DNA of 9,197 nucleotides, from NCBI RefSeq assembly GCF_000955955.1, contig NZ_JYJG01000555.1, positions 1 to 9,197 of the forward strand, given 5' to 3'. Source of the stretch: Lentzea aerocolonigenes (lineage in GTDB: Bacteria; Actinomycetota; Actinomycetes; Mycobacteriales; Pseudonocardiaceae). The notes beneath the pieces were generated by a model that saw only the letters and a program-made list of their open reading frames with translations, did not search any database and was not told the origin of the DNA. The translations under genes were made by a program, and so were the position numbers. Below, in pieces: positions 1 to 5,868 of the stretch (position 1 is its first letter; every line of letters begins with the position of its first letter).

Positions 1-932
1 CCGGCTTCCGTCACCTGCTGATCTCCGATCCCGGCAACCGCGACCACCGCTACAACCTGGCGATGATCCTGGTGTCGCTGGCCGCCGCGCTGCAGACCGA
101 CTACCCGAAGGACGCGGCGGCACAGGCGTGGGAGGCCACCGACCTGCTCCGGCAGCTCGCGGCGGAGGACCAGAAGTACCAGCTGGCCCACGGCAAGATC
201 ATCCTGTATCCGACCGCCCCGCTGCTCGCCGCCACCGCGCACGGCGACGACGCGCTGGCGTTGCTGCGAGAGGCAACCGACGTGTTCACCCAGCTCGCCG
301 CCCGCGAGCCGGCCAACCTCGAACACACCTCGAACCGGGCCCAGGCCGTTCTCGGCACGGGCATCCGGCAGTGGGAGCGCGGCGACAAACCGCAGGGCCT
401 CGCGACGGTCCAGGACGCGGTGCGGATGTTGCGGGACCTCTCGGCCCGCGACAAGGCCTACACCCGCCCCCTGGCGTCGTGGCTGCGCTCACCGCTGCAG
501 GGCTATCTCGCAGCGTCGGGCAGGATCGATGACGCGATCACGGTGCTGCGCGAGGCGGTGACGATCTACCAGGACTGGGTCACCCGTGAGCCCGCGAACC
601 TGGAGCACCAGGCCAACCGCGCGGACACGTTGTCCCTGCTCGGCACCCGCCAGTGGGAGAAGGGCGACAAGGAGCCGGCGGTCACGACCGGCAAGCAGGC
701 CGTCGACGCCTACCGGGCCCTGGTCGGCAAGAGCGCGGCCTACCGGCCGTCGCTGGCCTACACGCTGGTCTGGCCGCTCTCCTACCACCTGGAGGGGACC
801 GGCAGGAAGAGCGAGGCGATCGCCGGGGTGAAGGAGGCCGTCACCCTCTACACAGCGCTGGCGAACGAGGACGCCAAGCACCGGGAACGGCTGACCGCGG
901 CCGAGGCACGGCTCGCGGAACTGCAACGTTGA
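1..932 (+). CDS. TPR-like helical repeat protein, C-terminal part (5' end outside window)
   Basis: The reading frame is open from base 3 (preceding the first internal ATG at 63 by 20 sense codons) and stops at TGA 930-932, so this is the C-terminal ~310 residues of a longer protein. The sequence is alanine/leucine-rich with paired amphipathic helices of tetratricopeptide type (for example AVTIYQDWVTREPANLEH and AIAGVKEAVTLYTALA). Two homologous blocks are visible: REPANLEH at bases 303-326 followed by RQWERGDK, and REPANLEH again from base 585 followed by RQWEKGDK. They are 94 residues apart, so the protein is built from a long repeat, each probably holding two or three helical hairpins. No catalytic motif, signal peptide or membrane segment is in the visible part. 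TPR proteins usually act as protein-interaction scaffolds; whether an enzymatic or sensor domain lies upstream cannot be seen. A GC hairpin 5 bases after the stop ends the unit. Confidence is high for a coding region and good for TPR-like, with the role unknown. Confidence 0.85.
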   Translation, partial: GFRHLLISDPGNRDHRYNLAMILVSLAAALQTDYPKDAAAQAWEATDLLRQLAAEDQKYQLAHGKIILYPTAPLLAATAHGDDALALLREATDVFTQLAAREPANLEHTSNRAQAVLGTGIRQWERGDKPQGLATVQDAVRMLRDLSARDKAYTRPLASWLRSPLQGYLAASGRIDDAITVLREAVTIYQDWVTREPANLEHQANRADTLSLLGTRQWEKGDKEPAVTTGKQAVDAYRALVGKSAAYRPSLAYTLVWPLSYHLEGTGRKSEAIAGVKEAVTLYTALANEDAKHRERLTAAEARLAELQR

Positions 933-936
933 TCGC

Positions 937-972
937 CGCGTGGGGGCGGGCCGCGCTGCCTGCCCCCACGCG
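937..972 (+). terminator. GC-rich hairpin, probable terminator of the TPR gene
   Basis: A perfect 11-base arm, CGCGTGGGGGC (937-947), is repeated inverted at 962-972. A G-U wobble and three more pairs extend the stem inward to about 15 bp with a 6-base loop (952-957). It starts 4 bases after the upstream stop codon. No U-run follows, which is common for actinobacterial terminators, so it may act as an intrinsic terminator or a 3'-end stabiliser. Confidence 0.65.
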
Positions 973-1030
973 TTCCGCTCACCGGTCTCCGCACTGTGGC
1001 AGGCGCGCGTGCGCTGCTTGGATGAACGCC

Positions 1031-1774
1031 ATGCGCGCCCTGCTGCTCTCCGTGCTGCTGACCGTGTCGTTCGCGATGCCCGCCCAGGCCACCAGCGGGT
1101 TCGTGGTGCTGCGCGACGTCGACCCGACGATCCTGCACGACATCCGCTACTACACGGCCCACAACTTCGTGGGCACCCGCATCGACGGCTACCGCCAGCC
1201 GCTGTGCATCCTGACCAAGCCCGCCGCGCTGGCGTTGCGGTCGGTGCAGCGGGAGATGCTCGCGCAGGGCTACTCGCTCAAGGTCTACGACTGCTACCGG
1301 CCGGAGCGCGCGGTCGACCACTTCGTGCGGTGGGCCCGCGACCTGGCCGACCAGAGGATGAAGCCCGAGTTCTACCCGCAGGTCGACAAGACGCGGTTGT
1401 TCGAGGACGGCTACATCGCGGAGAAGTCCGGGCACAGCCGCGGGTCGACGCTCGACCTGACGATCGTGAAGCTGCCTCCGCGCTACCAGCGGCCGTACGT
1501 GGCGGGGGAGAAGCTGGTGAACTGCTACGCGCCGAACCGCTTCCCGGACAACATGATCGAGATGGGCACCGGGTACGACTGCTTCGACACCCTCTCGCAC
1601 ACCGACGACCCGCGGATCACCGGGAAGGCCGGGGAGAACCGGCAGTTGCTGAAGTCGGCGATGGTCGCGGCCGGGTTCCGGAACCTGCCGGAGGAGTGGT
1701 GGCACTTCACGCTGAACGGCGAGCCGTACCCGGACACCTACTTCAACTTCCCGGTGTCACGCCGGCTCGGCTGA
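1031..1774 (+). CDS. secreted zinc D-Ala-D-Ala dipeptidase (VanX/DdpX type, peptidase family M15D)
   Basis: Hydrolyses free D-alanyl-D-alanine to D-alanine; a role in recycling peptidoglycan pieces or lowering sensitivity to glycopeptides is inferred. From ATG 1031 the product is 247 residues. Residues 1-20 (MRALLLSVLLTVSFAMPAQA) form a Sec signal peptide cut after AQA. The M15D zinc site is complete: SGHSRG with H135, LDL with D142, and EEWWH with catalytic E222 and ligand H225. YDCYRPERA (from residue 86) holds the conserved arginine of the VanX active site. The mature protein has four cysteines (59, 88, 165, 184), suggesting disulfides outside the membrane, unlike cytoplasmic VanX (about 200 residues). 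ATG 1022 in the same frame would add three residues; 1031 is preferred because TTGGA lies 8 bases upstream of it. The gene stands alone after a hairpin, with no vanH/vanA neighbour, so resistance is not implied. Its stop abuts that of the converging Lrp gene. Family assignment is confident; physiological role is not. Confidence 0.88.
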   Translation: MRALLLSVLLTVSFAMPAQATSGFVVLRDVDPTILHDIRYYTAHNFVGTRIDGYRQPLCILTKPAALALRSVQREMLAQGYSLKVYDCYRPERAVDHFVRWARDLADQRMKPEFYPQVDKTRLFEDGYIAEKSGHSRGSTLDLTIVKLPPRYQRPYVAGEKLVNCYAPNRFPDNMIEMGTGYDCFDTLSHTDDPRITGKAGENRQLLKSAMVAAGFRNLPEEWWHFTLNGEPYPDTYFNFPVSRRLG

Positions 1775-2212
1775 TCACAGGCGCGGCCGGCTCAGCAGCC
1801 TGGACAGCACGATCGCGCTCTCGGTCCGCTCGACGGGTTTCGTGGAGCGGACCCGCTGGATGGCCAGTTCCAGGTGCGAGATGTCCTTGGCCAGCATGCA
1901 GATCATCGCGTCGGCGGCACCGGAGACCGTGCAGGCGTCGATGACCTCGGGGATGTCCTCCAGCGCCTTGCGCAGGTCGGCCGGGGTGGGGTTGCCGGCG
2001 CAGTAGACCTCCACGAACGCCTCGGTGTGCCAGGCGAGGGCCTGCGGGTCGACGATCGCGGTGAAGCCGCGGATCGCTCCGGTGGCGACGAGGCGGTCCA
2101 GGCGTCTCTTCGCGGCGGACGGGGACAGTCCCGCCGCCTTGCCGATCTCGGCGTACGTGGCGCGGGCGTTGCGCAGCACGCACTGGATGATCGCCTCGTC
2201 GATGGTGTCCAT
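1775..2212 (-). CDS. Lrp/AsnC-family transcriptional regulator
   Basis: The 145-residue product has the family layout and normal length. An N-terminal helix-turn-helix lies at about residues 17-44 (ATYAEIGKAAGLSPSAAKRR, then RLVATGAIRGFTAIVDP). A C-terminal RAM ligand-binding/oligomerisation domain spans about 63-140, including VIDACTVSGAADAMICMLAK and the final helix/strand. Lrp/AsnC proteins form dimers to octamers that bind amino acids and wrap DNA. The start is ATG 2212 because MDTIDEAIIQCVL aligns with the usual family N-terminus; a TTG at 2248 would add 12 unlike residues. It is divergent from the M20 deacylase gene with a 105-base shared intergenic region, so control of that gene and of itself is the natural inference. 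The ligand is unknown. Its stop (TCA on +, 1775-1777) directly touches the dipeptidase stop, leaving no intergenic base. Confidence 0.9.
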   Translation of the reverse strand: MDTIDEAIIQCVLRNARATYAEIGKAAGLSPSAAKRRLDRLVATGAIRGFTAIVDPQALAWHTEAFVEVYCAGNPTPADLRKALEDIPEVIDACTVSGAADAMICMLAKDISHLELAIQRVRSTKPVERTESAIVLSRLLSRPRL

Positions 2213-2317
2213 GCGCAAAAAACTGCCACCGATGCCGGAAATCTGCAAAAAAGACGGGTTAGATCGCTAGAAATGACAATTGTTTGCAGCTGAGGACCGA
2301 ACCTACGCTCACCGCTT
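2213..2317. promoter_or_regulatory. divergent regulatory region of the Lrp regulator and the M20 deacylase
   Basis: This 105-base gap is much more AT-rich than its surroundings. It contains two GCAAAAAA tracts whose A6 runs (2217-2222 and 2247-2252) are spaced 30 bases apart, roughly three helical turns, a spacing that can curve DNA. It also contains the palindrome ACAATTGT (2276-2283), which overlaps a TTGTTT -35-like element for the + gene and a TTGTCA element reading on -. Lrp-type proteins favour AT-rich, bent DNA, so this is a plausible operator. I could not find a convincing -10 for the minus-strand gene. Confidence 0.5.
2280..2309 (+). promoter_or_regulatory. candidate promoter of the M20 deacylase, giving a near-leaderless mRNA
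   Basis: TTGTTT (2280-2285), an 18-base spacer and TACGCT (2304-2309, fits TAnnnT) end 8 bases before the GTG start at 2318. Transcription would begin at or just before the start codon. No Shine-Dalgarno sequence sits at normal distance; TGAGGA (2291-2296) is 21 bases away. Confidence 0.4.
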
Positions 2318-3568
2318 GTGACGACGAGCGAGGCGGCGCTGGCCGCGGTGGACGAGGCGGCGATCGGGCGGCAGTTGCTGGAGCTGCTCGAGGTGCCGAG
2401 TGTGACGGGCAGTGCGGCGGAGTCGGAGCTGCAGCACGTGCTGGCCCGGCAGCTGGAGCGGCTGGATCTGGACGTCGACCTGTGGTCGATGAACCTGCCG
2501 GAGCTCCGCGCGCACGAACACTTCCCTGGTGGCGAGGCTCCGCGCACCGAGGCGTGGGGCCTGGTGGGCGACACGAAGCCGGCCGACGGACCGACGTTGA
2601 TCCTGCAGGGACACGTCGACGTGGTGCCGCCCGGCGACCTCGCGCAGTGGGACGGCGACCCGTTCCGCCCGCGCGTGGCCGGCGACGTGGTGCACGGACG
2701 CGGCGCGTGCGACATGAAGGCCGGCGTGGTGGCGATCCTGGCCGCGCTCACCGCGATCCGCACGGCTGGGGTGCGGTTGCGGGGCCAGGTGTCCGCGCAC
2801 TTCGTCGTGAGTGAGGAGGACGGCGGCCTCGGGGCGTTCGGGACGCTCGAACGCGGGCACACCGGCGACGCCTGCATCATCACCGAACCGACCAGCGGCG
2901 CGCTGATGGTCGCGAACGCCGGCGCGCTGACGTTCCGGATCGAGGTCCCCGGCCGTGCCACCCACGGCAGCACCCGGTACGCCGGGGTCAGCGCGATCGA
3001 CGCCTACCTGCCGATTCACCGCGCGCTCGCCGAGCTCGAAGCCCGTCGCAACGTGGGCGCCGGTCCGCTCATGTCCGAGTACCCGATCCCGTACCCGCTG
3101 TCGGTCGGCACGGTCCAGGCCGGTGACTGGGCCAGCAGCGTGCCCGACCTGCTCGTGGCTGAGGGACGACTGGGTGTGCAGCTCGGCGAGGATCCCGTCG
3201 ACGCGCGCTTGTCGCTGGAGGAATGCGTGGCGGAGGCCTGCGCGAAGGATCCGTGGCTGCGCGACCACCCCGCTGTCGTGACGTGGCCCGGTGGCCAGTT
3301 CGCGAGCGGCCGCCTGGCAGCCGGGCATCCGCTCGCCCAGCTCGTGGGCGATGCGCACGCCGATGTGACCGGTGCCGCGCGTCCGGCCGAGCGCGGGGCG
3401 CCGTACGGCAGTGATCTGAGGCTGTACGCGGGGGCGGGTATTCCGACGCTGCAGTACGGGCCCGGCGATGTCCGCCTGGCCCACGGTCCGCGGGAACAGG
3501 TTTCCGTCAGCGAGATCGTCACCGTCACCCGTGCCCTGGTGCTCGCCACTCTGCGCGCCGTCGGCTGA
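2318..3568 (+). CDS. M20-family zinc deacylase/peptidase (ArgE/DapE-like)
   Basis: A di-zinc hydrolase that removes an acyl group from an N-acyl amino acid or cleaves a similar amide in the cytoplasm; the exact substrate is not readable. The 416-residue product shows the whole M20 signature: GHVDVV (H99, D101), GRGACDMKAG (bridging D132), VSEEDGG (catalytic E166 and ligand E167), an acidic ligand at ITEPT (E190) and a final ligand at AHGPRE (H389). A lid/dimerisation domain spans about residues 205-320 and contains the conserved ATHGS histidine (H216). Length matches the acetylornithine deacetylase / succinyl-diaminopimelate desuccinylase class. The start is GTG 2318, the only usable start after the in-frame TGA at 2291. 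The gene stands alone, not in an arginine or lysine operon, and is divergent from an Lrp-type regulator, which suggests a regulated catabolic or salvage deacylase rather than biosynthetic ArgE/DapE (inference). Family confidence is high. Confidence 0.9.
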   Translation: MTTSEAALAAVDEAAIGRQLLELLEVPSVTGSAAESELQHVLARQLERLDLDVDLWSMNLPELRAHEHFPGGEAPRTEAWGLVGDTKPADGPTLILQGHVDVVPPGDLAQWDGDPFRPRVAGDVVHGRGACDMKAGVVAILAALTAIRTAGVRLRGQVSAHFVVSEEDGGLGAFGTLERGHTGDACIITEPTSGALMVANAGALTFRIEVPGRATHGSTRYAGVSAIDAYLPIHRALAELEARRNVGAGPLMSEYPIPYPLSVGTVQAGDWASSVPDLLVAEGRLGVQLGEDPVDARLSLEECVAEACAKDPWLRDHPAVVTWPGGQFASGRLAAGHPLAQLVGDAHADVTGAARPAERGAPYGSDLRLYAGAGIPTLQYGPGDVRLAHGPREQVSVSEIVTVTRALVLATLRAVG

Positions 3569-3586
3569 CCGCCAGTGCAAGTGTCC

Positions 3587-3619
3587 GTCACCAGGTGAGG
3601 CGCCATGTCACCTGGTGAC
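3587..3619. promoter_or_regulatory. paired palindromes TCACCwGGTGA upstream of the hydrolase
   Basis: Two near-identical 11-base palindromes lie at 3588-3598 (TCACCAGGTGA) and 3608-3618 (TCACCTGGTGA), centres 20 bases apart, about two helical turns. The right copy extends to a 13-base perfect dyad (3607-3619). Together they also form a 12-bp inverted repeat with a 9-base spacer. The geometry suits two dimers of a repressor such as a TetR- or GntR-type protein. The same bases could instead fold as a hairpin at the end of the deacylase message, 18 bases after its stop, though no U-run follows. Confidence 0.5.
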
Positions 3620-3649
3620 AGAATCTCCCGGAACGATCTACGGGGGATC

Positions 3650-4519
3650 ATGGACATCGTCGAGCAGGAGATCACCGGCGACGCTCTGGAGGGCGTGCTC
3701 GTGCGCCCTGCCGCCGGAAGCCGGGCCGGGGTGCTCGTCCTGCACGGTTCTTACGGTTCCGGCACGGTGGAGCGATGCCGGCTCCTGGCGCACGCCGGGT
3801 TGCTGGCATTGGGAATCCGCTGGTACGGCGGCGAGGGCCAGGCACCGGGAATCTGCGAGGTCCCGGTGGAGACGTTCAGTCGTGGGCTGGATCTGCTGCA
3901 CGCCGAAGGTGCCGAACGGCTTTCCGTGCTCGGTCTGTCCAAGGGGGCCGAGGCCGCGCTGTGGTTGTCCATCCTCGATCGACGCACTGCAGCCGTGGTG
4001 GCGATGTCGCCGACGTCCGTGACATGGGCGAACCTCGGCTCAGGAACAGACGGGCGGAACCGGCCCTGGCGCTCGTCCTGGACCTGGCAGGGCGAGCCGC
4101 TCCCGTTCGTACCGCTCGATGAGACCTGGGAACCGGAACCACGTGAGGACGGACTTGTGTCCCTGCGAGGCTGGTACGAGCGCAGCGGCGATCTCCACGC
4201 CGATCGGTACGAGGCCGCGGCCATCCCGGTGGAGCAGACCACGGCCGAACTCGTCCTGGTAGCCGGCGGAGACGACGGGACCTGGCCGTCCGAGTCCTCC
4301 GCGCGGGCGCTGAGAGATCGCCGGCTGGCCGCCGGGCTTCCCACCGTGTTGGTCGAGCGGCTCGCTGCCGGCCACCGCCCCCGCCTGCCGGGAGAGGCAC
4401 CTGCCAGCCTCTCGACGCACCTTCACTACGGCGGGACCGACGCCGACGACTCGGCTTTGGGCGAAGCCGCATGGCCGCACATCCTGGATGCCTTGCACGG
4501 CCCTGCCTGCGGCCGCTGA
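3650..4519 (+). CDS. alpha/beta hydrolase with BAAT (acyl-CoA thioester hydrolase) C-terminal-like domain
   Basis: A serine hydrolase of the dienelactone hydrolase/BAAT group, likely acting on a thioester or ester; substrate unknown. In the 289-residue product, LVLHGS (residues 29-34) forms the oxyanion-side loop, GLSKGAEAAL (95-104) is the nucleophile elbow with S97, LVLVAGGDD supplies the acid (D208 or D209) and AAGHRPR supplies H242. WYGGEGQAPGICEVPVETF (58-76) and GLSKG are typical of BAAT_C proteins. Tryptophan-rich segments (WANLG, WRSSWTWQGEPLPFVP) lie between nucleophile and acid and probably build the acyl pocket. No signal peptide is present. Start: ATG 3650 is preferred because MDIVEQEI fits the family N-terminus and leaves the palindromes outside the gene; GGGGG ends 3 bases before it. 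ATG 3605 in frame would add 15 unlike residues and has GGTGAGG upstream, so it cannot be excluded. The gene is monocistronic, ending before a strong terminator. Confidence 0.82.
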   Translation: MDIVEQEITGDALEGVLVRPAAGSRAGVLVLHGSYGSGTVERCRLLAHAGLLALGIRWYGGEGQAPGICEVPVETFSRGLDLLHAEGAERLSVLGLSKGAEAALWLSILDRRTAAVVAMSPTSVTWANLGSGTDGRNRPWRSSWTWQGEPLPFVPLDETWEPEPREDGLVSLRGWYERSGDLHADRYEAAAIPVEQTTAELVLVAGGDDGTWPSESSARALRDRRLAAGLPTVLVERLAAGHRPRLPGEAPASLSTHLHYGGTDADDSALGEAAWPHILDALHGPACGR

Positions 4520-4574
4520 CACGCAGCTGCGGGTCACACACAACGCAAGTCCGACAGCGGCCGTTCCTTGCTCC

Positions 4575-4618
4575 AGTCTGACCGCCGATAACGTTCACTT
4601 ATCGGCGGTCAGACTTTT
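4575..4618 (+). terminator. strong rho-independent terminator
   Basis: A perfect 17-base inverted repeat (AGTCTGACCGCCGATAA at 4575-4591, complement at 4599-4615) has a 7-base loop and is followed by a T4 run (4615-4618). It lies 55 bases after the hydrolase stop and insulates the coiled-coil unit from upstream transcription. It is the clearest intrinsic terminator in the window. Confidence 0.9.
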
Positions 4619-4636
4619 CGCACCTAATTGGGTAGC

Positions 4637-4685
4637 GTTGCGTTGGATAACGTAACTGCACACGTAATTCTGCTACGATATCGCC
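4637..4685 (+). promoter_or_regulatory. extended -10 promoter and dyad for the leaderless coiled-coil gene
   Basis: TGC immediately followed by TACGAT (4671-4679) makes an extended -10. Six bases separate it from GTG 4686, so the transcript would start at the start codon; no Shine-Dalgarno sequence is present. The -35 position (around 4652-4657, GTAACT) is poor. It is overlapped by an imperfect dyad, GTTGCGTT-GGAT-AACGTAAC (4637-4656, 7 of 8 pairs), and by two ACGTAA direct repeats (4650-4655, 4662-4667). These are candidate regulator sites at about -30 to -50. Confidence 0.55.
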
Positions 4686-5858
4686 GTGGAGACGAGTTGC
4701 AACTTCCCCGGCTGCGAGCGCCCCGTTTTTCGAGGTGGCGGGCCCGGCAGGCCTTCGGAGTACTGCGACCTGCCCGAGCACACGCGCTGGCGGGCGTGGC
4801 GGGAGCGGCAGCGGCTGGCGGAGGCCCCCGCGCAAAACTTGGAGGTCGTCACCGTGACGAATCTCCCCAGAGTCTCCGGTACCGCCAAGATCAGGGCCGA
4901 AGAGCTCCTCGACCGCTTCCGGGTGCTCTCGGAGCAGATGACGCAGACGCTGGGACGGGCCGTCGGCGAGTTGAACGCGATGGCGGATCCGAGTGTCGCG
5001 GAGAGCCTGGTGCAGGCCGCTGAGGCGGAGGCCGCGCGGCAGGTGGCGGAGGCTCAGGCTTCGGTCGCGTCCGCTGAGCGGCGTCGGCACGAGGCGGAGC
5101 AGGCTCGGAAGGCCGCTGAGGAGACGACTGAGCAGGCGGTGCGGGCGGCAGAAGAAGCCGACGATGCCGCGGACACGGCGCTGACCGAGCGGGATGAGGC
5201 TCGGGAGGCGGCGCGGGCTGCCGGCGAGCGGGCTGAGGCGGAGATCGCCGAGGTCCGGGTGCAGGCGGCGGCCGTGATCGAGGAGATCCGGGCCGAGGCG
5301 GACGCCAAGGTGCGGGAAGCTCTGGAGGCAGCGGAGCAGGCACGGGCTGATGCGGTGAAGCACGCCGAGCAGGCGCGCCGGCAGGCCGCGAAGGAGATCG
5401 AACAGGCGAACGCAGCGGCGGCTGCCCAGATCGAGCACGCCCGTGCGGAAGCTCAAGCCCAGGTCGAGCACGTGAAAACGGAGGCAGAAGCGCGGATCGA
5501 GCGCGCGAAGGCCGAGGCTGAAGCGGCTTCACAGGCCGCTGAACAGGCACGTTCCGACGCGGCGGACACCGTGAGCCGGGCGGCGAAGGCACGGGATGTG
5601 GCTGTGGTGCGGGCGGAACGGGCCGAGCAGGCCGCCACCGACGCCCGCGCGGAGCTGGAGCGGACCCGTGGCGAGTTCGACGTCAGGCTGGCGCAGGTCA
5701 GGCAGGAAGGCGTGGATCAGGTCGCGGCGATCAGGCAGGCGATGGCGGCGGTGGAGGACGCGCGGGCGCAGACGTTGACCAGGGCCGAGCGGGCGGAGCG
5801 GCAGCTGGACGAGGTGGCGGCGGAACTGCGTGCGTTGCGGGCCGGGGCGGCGAAGTAG
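4686..5858 (+). CDS. putative zinc-finger plus long coiled-coil protein, unknown function
   Basis: I do not recognise a named gene. The 390-residue product starts with a compact cysteine/histidine motif: C5-x4-C10, a basic GRPSEYC segment, then C27-x4-H32, followed by a basic helix (RWRAWRERQRL). This looks like a small zinc-binding, possibly nucleic-acid-binding head. After a short linker, residues ~65-385 are predicted almost entirely helical, rich in Ala, Glu, Arg and Gln and without prolines apart from one near residue 102. Residues 185-239 and 247-279 fall into 11-residue (hendecad) repeats such as AQIEHARAEAQ / AQVEHVKTEAE / ARIERAKAEAE, typical of long straight or right-handed coiled coils. 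No ATPase motif, membrane segment or signal peptide is visible, so an SMC protein is excluded. It could be a DNA-tethered filament or scaffold, recalling actinobacterial coiled-coil proteins such as FilP/Scy, but homology is not claimed. The start is GTG 4686, leaderless. It heads a two-gene unit with the pentapeptide-repeat gene. Confidence 0.82.
   Translation: METSCNFPGCERPVFRGGGPGRPSEYCDLPEHTRWRAWRERQRLAEAPAQNLEVVTVTNLPRVSGTAKIRAEELLDRFRVLSEQMTQTLGRAVGELNAMADPSVAESLVQAAEAEAARQVAEAQASVASAERRRHEAEQARKAAEETTEQAVRAAEEADDAADTALTERDEAREAARAAGERAEAEIAEVRVQAAAVIEEIRAEADAKVREALEAAEQARADAVKHAEQARRQAAKEIEQANAAAAAQIEHARAEAQAQVEHVKTEAEARIERAKAEAEAASQAAEQARSDAADTVSRAAKARDVAVVRAERAEQAATDARAELERTRGEFDVRLAQVRQEGVDQVAAIRQAMAAVEDARAQTLTRAERAERQLDEVAAELRALRAGAAK
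5238..5522 (+). repeat. hendecad (11-residue) protein repeat region inside the coiled-coil gene
   Basis: Eight 11-residue units are visible: five back to back at residues 185-239, a 7-residue insert (240-246), then three at 247-279. Each of the last three has the pattern A-x-hydrophobic-E-x-hydrophobic-K/R-x-E-A-x. The repetition is at protein level, with diverged codons. Confidence 0.6.
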
Positions 5859-5868
5859 GCTGATCGCG

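Noticed and set aside
848..1705. Minus-strand open frame of 285 codons over the dipeptidase
   Set aside because: The VanX-type motifs on + are unambiguous, and the minus product shows no domain.
1761..1793. GCCGGCTC direct repeat across the converging gene ends
   Set aside because: An eight-base match within two GC-rich coding ends is expected by chance.
2213..2248. TTG start at 2248 for the Lrp-family gene
   Set aside because: It adds 12 residues unlike the family N-terminus; MDTIDEAII at 2212 aligns well.
2309..3580. Long open frame of 423 codons on the minus strand
   Set aside because: It is antisense to the M20 deacylase, whose full set of catalytic motifs is on +. The minus product is low-complexity Arg/His/Gln-rich, as expected for the opposite strand of a GC-rich gene.
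4891..5592. Proline/arginine-rich minus-strand frame opposite the coiled coil
   Set aside because: Its composition is the mirror of Ala/Glu codons on +. There is no start context.
4686..5858. Coiled-coil protein as an SMC/MukB- or defence-type ATPase
   Set aside because: No Walker A/B or signature motif is present, and the hinge expected of SMC proteins is absent.
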